Assembly (NCBI GenBank): GCA_001899005.1
Contig: MKUW01000019.1
Span: 1 to 64,000, forward strand
Length of the DNA stretch: 64,000 bases
Reading direction: 5' to 3'
Source: Chloroflexi bacterium 44-23
GTDB taxonomy: Bacteria; Chloroflexota; Anaerolineae; Anaerolineales; Anaerolineaceae
Shown here piece after piece: positions 35,629 to 44,662 of this stretch. Under the pieces are notes generated by a model, which searched no databases, had not been told where the DNA came from, and saw only the letters and a list, made by a program, of their open reading frames with translations. Positions within the stretch are counted from its first letter, which is position 1, and every line of letters starts with the position of its first letter. The position numbers were made by a program, and so were the translations under genes.

Positions 35629-36087
35629 ATGAAAAAACAAATTATATCCAGGATTATCATCGGTTTCCCAGTGGGTGTTTTGATTGCGTACGTTATCTCG
35701 ATTATTATTTCATTGTTAATCGGGAAAGGTCAATATTATGCCACTGAACCTTCACTGATTGTAACAGCAGGCAATGAAATCAATGCGGTTCTTTTGCAAT
35801 TTGTGTTGGCTGGAATTTATGGGGCTATCTGGGCTGGCAGTTCAGCAATCTGGGAGAATGAGGATTGGAGCCTCTTAAAAATGACGGTTGTTCATTTTCT
35901 GATCACATCCATTAGCACCTATCCGATTGCTTACTTTACTCACTGGATGGCACACGATTTGGCCGGTATGGCAATTTATTTTGCCGTCTTTATTGGCATC
36001 TATGCGAGTGTATGGGCCGGGTTATATGGCGTATGGCGAAACAGGATTAAGCTTCTCAATGCTAAAATTCAGGAGGGAAGTAAGTAA
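35629..36087 (+). CDS. DUF3021 membrane protein (LytTR system inhibitor)
   Basis: A 152-aa protein with four hydrophobic helices: 7-30, 48-72, 84-105 and 112-135. It starts MKKQIISRIIIGFPVGV, a typical DUF3021 N-terminus, and lies 4 bases after the LytTR gene. Known LytTR regulatory systems pair the regulator with such a membrane inhibitor. A strong AGGAGGG overlaps its 3' end, suggesting a third gene was meant to follow. Confidence 0.82.
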   Translation: MKKQIISRIIIGFPVGVLIAYVISIIISLLIGKGQYYATEPSLIVTAGNEINAVLLQFVLAGIYGAIWAGSSAIWENEDWSLLKMTVVHFLITSISTYPIAYFTHWMAHDLAGMAIYFAVFIGIYASVWAGLYGVWRNRIKLLNAKIQEGSK

Positions 36088-36089
36088 AT

Positions 36090-36197
36090 ATGGAAGAAAG
36101 AAAATACCTGGATGCTAAGTGGCTAAAGGTGAGTGAAATTTCCCCACTTGTCCAGTGCGCTTTTTACTCCTATTATGGTTTTGTCAATTCTGACTGA
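36090..36197 (+). pseudogene. Short possible gene fragment, 35 codons
   Basis: An ATG 12 bases after AGGAGGG opens a 35-codon frame (starting MEERKYLDAKWLKVS) that ends inside the 3' end of the oppositely oriented glycosyltransferase. I do not recognise the peptide. It may be the stump of a third gene of the LytTR operon cut off by insertion of the AT-rich glycosyltransferase segment, or chance. Confidence 0.35.
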
Positions 36198-37777
36198 ATA
36201 GTTAATAGCGCATCGTTATCTCTTACCGCATCAATCCTTACATAATCTCCCGAAAACATAGTTGTGCCCATATCTGTAGGTATCCCACTATCTTTTGTCT
36301 CAATAATTGCTATGTAATTTTCACGAAATCTTGGGTCAGCATCAAAATTCGATTTTCGATCCCAGAAACCATGCGTATGGATGAAAGTTGGTTTCAGCTC
36401 ATCAAAAATATAATCATAAAAAACACTTTGATTCTTACCCATGTTTAGTGCAATAACCTTGTCGGTCAACCCTGCAAGATCATATACTTTTAGGTGAGAA
36501 TAGTACAGTGTACCACCTAGATCAGGCGCTAAAATGGAACCATTTTCAATACCCATTGCTGTTGCATATTCATTAAACCGATAGCCGAAATATTCTGCAA
36601 CTTCAGAAAATGGAACGGTGGGAGATTTCGCAAAATCACAAGAACGAGCAATGAATGAAGCAGTACTAATACTGGAAATGAGAAATATCAGTAAAAATAT
36701 CATAGGTCCAGTATATTTTTTCAGTTTAGTATTTTCATAAACCATATCACTCGTAGAAAATAAAAAAATGTAAAACAACAAAAAAAATGGTGTGGCAAAT
36801 CTAAACTCTCCCATCCAATCAGGAGGAAGCAGAAAATAGATAGACAAAGCAACCAGGATTGTGATTGATAAAACAAAGTAAGGTCGTGTAATTCGTCTTT
36901 GAATGACTAAATAAATTAGCAAAGCAAAAATGCCAATTATTATGTATTTGCTCATTCCAAGAGAGATAAGTAAGCCTTGTAATGCCATCATCCATATACG
37001 AGGATATAGGAATAACCCCGAACTCTTCGCATAATAAGTGTTTGGAAGAATATCTCCAAAATAAAAAAACCTGAAAACCAAATAACTCCCAAATACTAAA
37101 AGGAATGTACCAATATATATCCAGAGGGATTTTAAAGCTTCTTTGGGCTTATTTTTACCCTGTATTAAATCAATGAGTAGAAAAAATGGGAATATAGCAG
37201 CATAGATAATTCCATCGGGACGAGTTAAAGCGCATAAAGCGGATAGAATTGAGATTGTTATTATTGATTTTACCCAGTTGATTTCACCCCTACTATATTT
37301 AATGATATGCCACAAAATTAGGGAAATTAGAAATACATATAGCGGGTTTTCCAATCCTGATATTGTCCAAATGACAAAGGAAGAGTTCAATGCCAGGAGT
37401 ATTAACACAACAAATGTGCCTAAGTTAAAATGTTTTGTCATGGATGCCAGTATTTTTTGGACAGTTATAAAAGAACCTAAAACAAGAACTAAGCTAATAA
37501 TCTTTGGCGTTAATATTGGGTTAAAAACTTTTAACAAAAAGAATGGACTCAATATAAGCACCCATGTGAAATTAGAAAATCCTTCAACCGGATTCATCCC
37601 TGGTTGAGAAACGAGACCATTTCCATGCGCAAGATTTCTTGCATATGCAAATGAAATACCAGCATCATCAATAATCCAGTCTCTGAATAGCAAGGAATGC
37701 AACACAAATAGCAAAAAAGGTAAAGCCACCGGCAACCAATTTTGATATTTATATTGACCTAAGATTTTGCGAAGCAT
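36173..37777 (-). CDS. Multi-pass membrane glycosyltransferase-like protein
   Basis: A 534-aa protein with about ten hydrophobic segments and a soluble C-terminal part of about 150 aa. The first loop has WIIDDAGISFAYARNLAHG (about residues 34-52) with the acidic DD pair expected of polyprenyl-phosphate-sugar-using GT-C enzymes, and ALTRPDGIIY near residue 180 is also typical. The DNA is much AT-richer than the neighbouring genes (the window's lowest), pointing to recent acquisition. Its 3' end overlaps a possible gene remnant. Sugar and acceptor unknown. Confidence 0.75.
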   Translation of the reverse strand: MLRKILGQYKYQNWLPVALPFLLFVLHSLLFRDWIIDDAGISFAYARNLAHGNGLVSQPGMNPVEGFSNFTWVLILSPFFLLKVFNPILTPKIISLVLVLGSFITVQKILASMTKHFNLGTFVVLILLALNSSFVIWTISGLENPLYVFLISLILWHIIKYSRGEINWVKSIITISILSALCALTRPDGIIYAAIFPFFLLIDLIQGKNKPKEALKSLWIYIGTFLLVFGSYLVFRFFYFGDILPNTYYAKSSGLFLYPRIWMMALQGLLISLGMSKYIIIGIFALLIYLVIQRRITRPYFVLSITILVALSIYFLLPPDWMGEFRFATPFFLLFYIFLFSTSDMVYENTKLKKYTGPMIFLLIFLISSISTASFIARSCDFAKSPTVPFSEVAEYFGYRFNEYATAMGIENGSILAPDLGGTLYYSHLKVYDLAGLTDKVIALNMGKNQSVFYDYIFDELKPTFIHTHGFWDRKSNFDADPRFRENYIAIIETKDSGIPTDMGTTMFSGDYVRIDAVRDNDALLTIQSELTKP

Positions 37778-38191
37778 TTTCCCCCTTACGAAAAGTACCT
37801 AAAGATTGATGATACGTGACCTCAATCTATTCCAATTAAACCTGAAAGCCAACTTCCGTTAAGATTTTACACTGCAATACCGCTTGACTATTTAAAATAT
37901 GAAGCTCTGCACAATATTAAAAATATTATACATCACAAGCGTTCGAGACCCAAGTATCGATTAGTGATCACCTGACTCCAAAACTGAGAAAATTAACTGG
38001 CCAGATTTACGAAACATTCTGTCGGAAACATTATTCTTATACTCTGAAACTCTTATTAACGGCTGGAGTGAGGAAATGTTTTTCAACATTAACAAATAAG
38101 CAGATCTTTTGAAAATAATTTTTGACAGCTTGCATGGGTGCGACCAGTTTATTATCTGAATGATAGTCAATTTATTAACGTATTACCTCAT
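37778..38191. other. AT-rich spacer, no gene seen
   Basis: Continuation of the AT-rich segment upstream of the membrane glycosyltransferase. No frame with family features was found; it ends where repeat C copy 1 begins. Confidence 0.4.
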
Positions 38192-38735
38192 TTGATACTT
38201 CAATTGAAACCGATAGTAACTGATGGATAACTGTCATTGTGAGGAGGGCGTGTAACGCCCGACGAAGCAATCCTGTCCTATGCGAGAAAGATTGCTTCGC
38301 TGCGCTGCTGCTGCTTATAACTTAACGATCTGATGCATAACGCACTAACCTGAGAAATAAAATTGTAAAATGCTTTTTTTCCGAGGGGCATGATGATTCT
38401 TTCACGTGAGATCTTTCGTAAGGGCGAAGCGTCCGGAGAACCCTCCCATCCTCTAAAAACATACCCATCGCGGATGCTTCGCCCATCAGCCGACTTAGGC
38501 TGACAAACTCATCATTTTGTGTCAGGTTGGTCCATCAAAATGTAAATACTCGAAAGAAATAGATAAGCAAATTATCTTTTCAAAAACTACGGTAATCTTA
38601 TTATTCCGCCATTGGGTGGGGCAACGACCCACCCTACCCACCTCAAGTGAAACCAATGACAGCACAATCAGCAAAGGTCTGTAATAATGGGGTATGCTTG
38701 AATGCTTTGGCGGTGAAAAATAATCTTGTTGAATC
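38192..38735. repeat. Repeat family C, copy 1
   Basis: Matches copy 2 at 50880-51425 at its start (TTGAAACCGAT, GATGGATAACTG), through a CGAAGCAATC / GATTGCTTCG hairpin, a CGTGAGATC block and a GGGCGAAGC / GCTTCGCCC inverted repeat, and again at its end (AATCAGCAAAGGTCTG about 476 bases in). A 36-codon ORF (38392-38502, MILSREIFRKGEA...) lies inside. The middle part (38500-38650) differs between copies. Confidence 0.8.
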
Positions 38736-38784
38736 AGAACGACCGTAAAAAAACGTCATTCATCATCAGATCATTTTGCATGAC

Positions 38785-40035
38785 CTACAATGGCGCGACC
38801 AGCTCCTCCAAGAGATCTGCTGTCTTTTTGAGCGCTGAGTCAAAACTTACTCGCAATGCATAATCCTGGCATCTTTGAAGCATGATATGGTTGTTCAGCA
38901 AAAAATCCAGCTTAACCATCAAATTGCGGGTGGTAAATTGTCGCGGTAAAAGCATATCCCCAAGACCCAGGCGAGAGACACGGTAGGCATTATCGGGTTG
39001 ATCGTTGGTCAAAGGCATGATCAACTGTGGAATTCCAGCCGCGACTGCCTGTGCCAGGCTACCAATTCCACCAGTATGGATAAACGCTGCTGCCTGCGGC
39101 AGAAGTTGATCGAGAGGATAGAATGGCAAATGAAGAATATTGTTTGGCATTTGGCCTATGAGCTGGCTGCCATCGCGGGTGAGTAAAATTGCTCTTTTAC
39201 CCAATTGCGAGGAGACCTGGACGGCGACCGAGAAGAATTTTTTAGCAAATGGTGCGGCAGTCCCGGCAGTGAACACCAAAGGCGCATCGCCGGCTCGCAG
39301 AAAAGCATCCATTATATCTGCATGAGGGGTTGTTGTCTCTGGTGGAGCGATGAAGCCAGTACAGATGGTGTTTTTCGGCCAATCGGCCTGTGGCGGGGCG
39401 AACCACTCGGGAAAAAGACAAAGGTTTAACTGGTCGGAATATAGATTGTTCTGGAAAATACGCCGGACAGGTGGCAGGTTATTCGCTGCGCGAAATTCGT
39501 TAATGGCCGGTGCGAGCAGGGGATCTATCAATATGGTATCCAATAGCCAATAATAAAGTGAAACCAGGTTTGGTGGCATCCAATCAGGAATGGGTGTGTT
39601 TCCCAAAACAGGCGGGGCGTGTTTGGATCGCAGCAGGCTGGGCTGGAGCTGAAGGGTGGCAAACTGATACCCATAACTTTGGTGGGCGATCTGTCCGGCA
39701 AAAAGCAACAGTGGTGAAACGATCAACGTATTTTTTGGGGAAAATGAAAGGAATATATCTAATAAAGGTTGTAAGAATGGAATAATTCCCTTTTTTACAA
39801 TTACACCAAACGCACGCGTTGGCTGCCAGAACAATGGGTCTGTGGTCAAGTCAATGTATTGCTGTTCACTGCCTAAAGGAATGAAGTTGATTTGGGCGGC
39901 TTGTACCGGACCTCTAAAAGTCGGGTTGGCAATGATAGTACAATCATGACCTCGCTCTTGTAGATAGGATGACAATGTAATTAATGGGTATACATCCCCG
40001 GCGCTACCGAGGGTTGGAAATAGGATTCTATGCAT
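38785..40035 (-). CDS. GT1-family glycosyltransferase
   Basis: A 416-aa two-domain GT-B enzyme related to UDP-glucuronosyl/macrolide glycosyltransferases. It starts ILFPTLGSAGDVYPLI, the usual acceptor-domain opening with the catalytic-loop GSxGDV motif, and carries in the C-terminal half the donor motif AAFIHTGGIGSLAQAVAAGIPQ near residue 315, followed by P-x-x-x-DQPDNAYR. It should transfer a sugar from a nucleotide donor to a lipid or small molecule in the cytosol. GAGGACGG precedes the ATG, and TATAAT lies about 30 bases upstream. Acceptor unknown. Confidence 0.9.
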   Translation of the reverse strand: MHRILFPTLGSAGDVYPLITLSSYLQERGHDCTIIANPTFRGPVQAAQINFIPLGSEQQYIDLTTDPLFWQPTRAFGVIVKKGIIPFLQPLLDIFLSFSPKNTLIVSPLLLFAGQIAHQSYGYQFATLQLQPSLLRSKHAPPVLGNTPIPDWMPPNLVSLYYWLLDTILIDPLLAPAINEFRAANNLPPVRRIFQNNLYSDQLNLCLFPEWFAPPQADWPKNTICTGFIAPPETTTPHADIMDAFLRAGDAPLVFTAGTAAPFAKKFFSVAVQVSSQLGKRAILLTRDGSQLIGQMPNNILHLPFYPLDQLLPQAAAFIHTGGIGSLAQAVAAGIPQLIMPLTNDQPDNAYRVSRLGLGDMLLPRQFTTRNLMVKLDFLLNNHIMLQRCQDYALRVSFDSALKKTADLLEELVAPL

Positions 40036-40279
40036 GCAAACCGTCCTCGCTGAAAATTTATTATAAGTAAAAATTAGCCGGATGGCGAACTATGTTGCAG
40101 GGTTGGAATCATAGAATATTTTAGCGTTCGTTTGGTTTGAAAAACTTATCGATTTTTTATCGAACAGTTGAAGCAAGCTTTCAATTCTGTAAGTTGAGTG
40201 GTTTGAACCACTTTTCTTGTTTAAGATACTACTCAGATCATATTGGTAGAAAATTAAAAACAGAAATAAGGAGCAAATT

Positions 40280-41311
40280 ATGCGCTTAAGTCGACCAATT
40301 CTTGGGTCACTGTCGGCCATACTTATTTTATTAGCGATATTCACATTTAACGTTCAAGCATCGGGTATTGACATGCGATACCTTCTGGCCGAAACACCTT
40401 TTTCAATATTTTTGCCCATGGTACGCAGTGGTGCCAGTTCATCACCTCCACCTCCTTCGCCATCACCAACATCACCGGTTCCCACCGTCACCATTCTTCC
40501 CCCGGGCGGAGGTATGATTATCAACCACAATTCAATTGGTTTATATGACCGGATCCCGTCATCTTACCTAAGGGCGGCTGAAGCGATCAAATTTACCTTT
40601 ATGGATCGTTCCGTTGGTGCTAACATCGATGAGGGTATTGGTTGTCTGGCAGCAGTTTCCTGGGAAGCAAGCAATTCTGCCTGCCGGCGGGGTTATGTGG
40701 ATGCCAGTCTGACGAATTGGGTGACCTATCCAAACGGAAATTTACCGATCCCGACAGTGATTACATTCCCTGGGGGCAACAATCGCAGCAATATCCATTT
40801 TGTTTATCACGAAGGCACCTGGGAAGAAGATCTGAGTTATTTCATCCAAAGTTATCCTAATTATGCCAATCAGGATATTTTTTCCTACCAGCACAATTAT
40901 TTGCATGTCGCTGCTGGGTCCACCATCGATGATGTCTACTTTGACCCCAATTACCGTGGAACCAATATTTATGACTTGGAGGCTTTGGAAGACCGCTATC
41001 CCAATAAGACCTTTGTCTATTGGACGGCTTCACTGGCCAGAACGATTGGCAGTGCCGATGCGCAATCCTTCAATGACCAAATGCGCAGCTGGGCTGCTCA
41101 AAATGGCAAGATCCTGATCGATATAGCCGCCATTGAAAGTCATGCCCCGAACGGTACGGCCTGCCGCAATAGCCAGGGCTACGAAATCATCTGCAAGGAT
41201 TACACTACCGAAGCCAACGGCGGTCACCTGGGCAGTGTTTCCGGTGGCAAGATCCGTATCGCCAAAGCCATTTGGGTTACTCTGGCACAAATTGCCGGTT
41301 GGCAGCCCTAA
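40280..41311 (+). CDS. Secreted protein of unknown function, 343 aa
   Basis: The N-terminus is a cleavable signal peptide (hydrophobic residues 10-27, cleavage near VQASG). A Pro/Ser/Thr linker follows (about residues 53-77, PPPPSPSPTSPVPT), then a globular domain from about residue 80 with MIINHNSIGLYDRIP, FMDRSVGANIDEGI, many aromatic residues and two Cys pairs. The opening and an HxSxG/G-N-I pattern recall SGNH-like secreted hydrolases, but no catalytic triad can be assigned with confidence. AAGGAGC precedes the ATG and a strong terminator follows, so it is a single-gene transcript. Confidence 0.75.
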   Translation: MRLSRPILGSLSAILILLAIFTFNVQASGIDMRYLLAETPFSIFLPMVRSGASSSPPPPSPSPTSPVPTVTILPPGGGMIINHNSIGLYDRIPSSYLRAAEAIKFTFMDRSVGANIDEGIGCLAAVSWEASNSACRRGYVDASLTNWVTYPNGNLPIPTVITFPGGNNRSNIHFVYHEGTWEEDLSYFIQSYPNYANQDIFSYQHNYLHVAAGSTIDDVYFDPNYRGTNIYDLEALEDRYPNKTFVYWTASLARTIGSADAQSFNDQMRSWAAQNGKILIDIAAIESHAPNGTACRNSQGYEIICKDYTTEANGGHLGSVSGGKIRIAKAIWVTLAQIAGWQP

Positions 41312-41354
41312 TTTGTATCCATCGCTAATAAAGAGTTAAGACAGTTAAGACCTT

Positions 41355-41384
41355 GAGCCAGGCAAACAACCTGGCTCTTTTTTT
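41355..41384 (+). terminator. Intrinsic terminator
   Basis: GAGCCAGG (41355-41362) pairs perfectly with CCTGGCTC (41370-41377) over a CAAACAA loop, followed by seven T. Confidence 0.92.
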
Positions 41385-41470
41385 GATGCCAAATAATGCC
41401 GGACTGGTACGTTATTTTGAAAACTCGCCCGGGAGTTCGTATGATGAAATTAAAAAGGAAGGAAGAAAAA

Positions 41471-41935
41471 ATGGCGGAACAATTTTTAGAACAGGAAGCC
41501 GAACGCCGTCTGGCTATTAACTTATTTAACCATGTGTGGACATTAATGGACCTCCTCGAAAGAGATCAAACTCAAATAGATGAAATGATTCATGCCGTGC
41601 ATGCTTCACGTTACCACTGGGGAAATGTTGGAACGGTGCTGGAATCTGCGCGGGGAGAATGGCAAATATCACGCGTTTATGCCGTTTTGGGGCGAGCCGA
41701 GCCGGCGCTTTATCATGCCAGGCGAACTTTGCAATTATGTCTCGAGAATGGAATCGGTGATTTCGATCTGGCTTTTGCCTATGAAGCCATGGCGCGCGCG
41801 CTCAAAATTGATGCCCGGGGAGAAGCTCCCGAATCAGCCCATTATCTCTCTCTGGCATATCAAGCGGCTGATAACATTAAGGAAGCAGAAGATCGTCAGA
41901 TTATTCTGGGCGATCTGGCCACGCTGGCAGATTGA
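41471..41935 (+). CDS. Helical TPR-like protein, 154 aa
   Basis: I do not recognise a named family. The protein is all-helical with paired amphipathic helices resembling tetratricopeptide units, for example SARGEWQISRVYAVLGRAEPALYHARRTL split over residues 60-90 and a second pair at 100-135. Proteins of this size and shape act as scaffolds. GGAAGGA precedes the ATG at 41471; the upstream in-frame region overlaps the terminator and is not counted. Confidence 0.65.
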   Translation: MAEQFLEQEAERRLAINLFNHVWTLMDLLERDQTQIDEMIHAVHASRYHWGNVGTVLESARGEWQISRVYAVLGRAEPALYHARRTLQLCLENGIGDFDLAFAYEAMARALKIDARGEAPESAHYLSLAYQAADNIKEAEDRQIILGDLATLAD

Positions 41936-42302
41936 CCTTAGTTCATTCCGAGATGAATATCCATGGATTCCATTGCCAATCATCCGGAGTTCATTTTGCC
42001 TGAATGCTTCCGAGTGCGCCAGGCTATGGCTGTTTATGAAAAGTCTGGATGCCGGAAAAACCATGTGCAATCAGGTATCGTTGACATACATTGGTAATCA
42101 CAGTTATTTTTTGCTCAGCAGGAAGGTGAAACACGAGACATATTTTTTTCGTTTATTTCAGCCTCTTTCTAAACAGAAGAAGCTGCCTATGGCTGCCCGC
42201 TTAATTTCACCAAAGTAGAATTGCCTAAATAGCCTCATTAATACTGATAGGCGATTCCTATAAGGTTTATGGTTGATTATTTTCACCCTTTTTTATCTGG
42301 GT
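41936..42302. other. Intergenic region, no gene seen
   Basis: Convergent spacer between the helical protein and the RibD-C protein. Open frames here are continuations of other frames from the preceding gene and show no family features. Confidence 0.4.
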
Positions 42303-42887
42303 TTAATCAACTGGTTGGAAGCGCTGAAAGACCACACCGGTGGGGAGTGCCTCACATTCAATCAACTTCAGATTAATGCGCTTCCCTTCGGGAAATAAGC
42401 GTTTGCCACTTCCCAAGACGAGCGGATAGACGTGTAACCCATATTCGTCAATGAGATTATTTTTCACTAAAACATGAATTAGTACGCTGCTGCCATCAAT
42501 GGCAATATTTTTGCCTGGTTGTTCCTTAAGCTTATGCACTTCTTCAAGGACATTCTTTGAAATAAGGGAGGAATTTCGCCAAGCCGCTGCGGATTTTAAA
42601 GTGGTCGATACCACCACTTTATTCATACTGTTCATTAAATCCCCAAAAGGATCTCCGGGCGGCATCGGGTCAAACGCAGCGCCGTGAATTTGCCATGTTT
42701 TTCGCCCCAACAGAAATGTGTCGGTTTCTGTCATTGCTTCAAAAAAGCGTAGGCCAATTTTATCATGCCAATATGGCACTGTCCAACCGCCTTGTGCGAA
42801 TCCGTCATCTGTATCTTCATCGACACCACCAGGCGCCTGGATTACGCCATCCAATGAAATAAATTCATACACGATAAGCTTTCTCAT
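42303..42887 (-). CDS. RibD C-terminal (dihydrofolate reductase-like) protein
   Basis: A 194-aa NADPH-binding reductase-fold protein. It begins MRKLIVYEFISLDGVIQAPGG, has LLGRKTWQ near residue 60, and IAIDGSSVLIHVLVKNNLIDEY near residue 130, all standard for the stand-alone RibD-C/YyaP-type family. AAGGAGC precedes the ATG. Such proteins are common, often stress-associated, and their substrate is unknown; there is no riboflavin gene nearby. Confidence 0.92.
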   Translation of the reverse strand: MRKLIVYEFISLDGVIQAPGGVDEDTDDGFAQGGWTVPYWHDKIGLRFFEAMTETDTFLLGRKTWQIHGAAFDPMPPGDPFGDLMNSMNKVVVSTTLKSAAAWRNSSLISKNVLEEVHKLKEQPGKNIAIDGSSVLIHVLVKNNLIDEYGLHVYPLVLGSGKRLFPEGKRINLKLIECEALPTGVVFQRFQPVD

Positions 42888-43057
42888 GTTGCTCCTTTTT
42901 ACTCAAAACCGAGCGGAATATTAGTAATGATTTCCGCTTTTATTTTTGAGAGAAGATCATTAAAAATAGAAGGCGATAAAAATCTTGTCTCTAATCCCGC
43001 TGGAATTTTCCGTTTTATTTATTAAAAAATTGGTCTCGTGGTCTAAAACTGGTTTTC

Positions 43058-43942
43058 CTATCCTTCCTGAAAAGCCTCTTCCAGCTCGTGAATCTCGATT
43101 TTTGTCATTTTGAGCATCGCCTGCGTCACGCGGTGAGCGCGCTCGCGGTCGGGGTCATTGAGCATTTGACTGAGGGCAGTCGGCACAATTTGCCAGGAAA
43201 CGCCGAATTTGTCCGTCAACCACCCGCACTGGCTTGGCGCACCGCCATCTGCGATCAGGTTTTCCCAAAAGTAATCGACTTCCTGTTGATCTTTGCATTC
43301 CACAAAGAACGAAAAAGCCGGGGTGAAACCAAACTGATGGTCTAGACTGCTATCCATGGCAATCAATTCCTGGCCCGCGAGCCGAAAGCGGGCGTGTTTC
43401 ACATTACCGACAATATCTCCTTCGCCTTCTGCGTAGCGATCTATTTGGCTGATTTTGGAATCTTTAAAGAGCGAGGTGTATAAGCGCATGGCTTCTTCTG
43501 CCCGGCCGGCTTGTTGACCGACAAACATGAAGCAAGGCATTATTTTTTGCGATTGCCGTTCCAGATTCAATTGCCAGGAAAGTCCGAATTTGTCCGCTAC
43601 CCAACCAAATTTCTCACTGAACGGATATTGTCCAAACTCCATCAAGACGAAACCGCCTGCAGAAAGTTTTTTCCAGAGGGTGTTGATCTCGGCTTCATCC
43701 TGGCAGGTGACAAAAAAGGAATGGGCAGGAGTAAAGGAAAAATCTGGTCCACCGTTGAGCGCCAGAATTTCCAGGCCGGCTAATGTGAAGCTCAATGTCA
43801 GCACTTTTTGATGCATGTTTTCGCGACCATCTTCCAAATAATTTATTTCGCCCATCTTTGCGTTCTGAAAGATGGAGGTATAAAAATTGGCTGCTTGTTC
43901 AGCCTGATCATCAAACCAAAGAAACGGATATATTTTTTGCAT
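43058..43942 (-). CDS. Two-domain PhnB-like VOC family protein
   Basis: A 294-aa protein made of two similar glyoxalase/bleomycin-fold halves. The first starts KIYPFLWFDDQAEQAANFY, the second KIMPCFMFVGQQAGRAEEAM near residue 133; both contain FSFTPA(H/F)SFFV and a final W(V/L)(A/T)DKFG(L/V)SWQ block. This is the 3-demethylubiquinone-methyltransferase-like PhnB branch, whose enzymatic role is mostly undefined. The ATG at 43942 follows GGATTGGAAAAG; a TTG nine bases earlier is less likely. Confidence 0.9.
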   Translation of the reverse strand: MQKIYPFLWFDDQAEQAANFYTSIFQNAKMGEINYLEDGRENMHQKVLTLSFTLAGLEILALNGGPDFSFTPAHSFFVTCQDEAEINTLWKKLSAGGFVLMEFGQYPFSEKFGWVADKFGLSWQLNLERQSQKIMPCFMFVGQQAGRAEEAMRLYTSLFKDSKISQIDRYAEGEGDIVGNVKHARFRLAGQELIAMDSSLDHQFGFTPAFSFFVECKDQQEVDYFWENLIADGGAPSQCGWLTDKFGVSWQIVPTALSQMLNDPDRERAHRVTQAMLKMTKIEIHELEEAFQEG

Positions 43943-43951
43943 CTTTTCCAA

Positions 43952-44662
43952 TCCTTTTTATTAATACCAATTATCTTGATTACCAGAGGGTATCGCTTAT
44001 TAGTTACCCAAAGGTCAAGTGATTAAATGGATGGATATTATAATTATGACGATTTTAGTGTGAATTATCCAATTAAATCAAGTGCATATATAACAAGATC
44101 TTACAGTTGTCCGCGGTGGGGTTTGATTATTATGAGCTGCTGGTAATTGGCTCCGGCCTCTCAGACATCTGAGAATATTCTAAGATTGTTTGAGCGCATC
44201 TTGGATTGCTTGAGAGATGGAAATACCTGATTGTATCCACGTGAAACCGCGGGCACGCAAGTTGTTCAATATTTTTGTGGGTAGATGACAATATTTTCTA
44301 GCCATCTGTGCTTGGCAATGGTCACAGGTTAAATCCAAATAACTTGTTTACAGGGCAAGCATACGAGTTATGTATGGGTTTGTCTTTCCGTCTTGGGTAT
44401 GAGCGTATTACCAGGGGTAACATCCGCAATGCAAAAGCCATCAGGGAAACGTTGACAAAAAATGCAGCCGCCTTGATCGACATCGAAAATAGGGTAAGGG
44501 CAAGCCTCAAATCTACGAGAAATTTACGTATTTTCATCGATGAGACGTGGGGTGCCCCTTGTGTGGAGGGGTGAAGTATCTCAAGAATACGTTTTTATTT
44601 CATCAATACTGGATGCAACCTATGCGAATATCATTTTGGAGATCCGCAATGGTGCGATCAGT
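43952..44662. other. Long spacer with a decayed reading-frame remnant
   Basis: No complete gene. On the minus strand bases 44180-44347 are open without a usable start; the frame contains TCDHCQAQMARKYC and ends in QDALKQS, so it may be the 3' end of a zinc-ribbon-like gene. A plus-strand 88-codon frame at 44308-44574 overlaps it and has no recognisable features. Confidence 0.35.

Noticed and set aside
37961..38170. 69-codon minus-strand frame in the AT-rich spacer
   Set aside because: No ribosome site or family features; AT-rich spacers give such frames by chance.
44308..44574. 88-codon plus-strand frame
   Set aside because: Overlaps a remnant on the other strand, and shows no recognisable motif or ribosome site.
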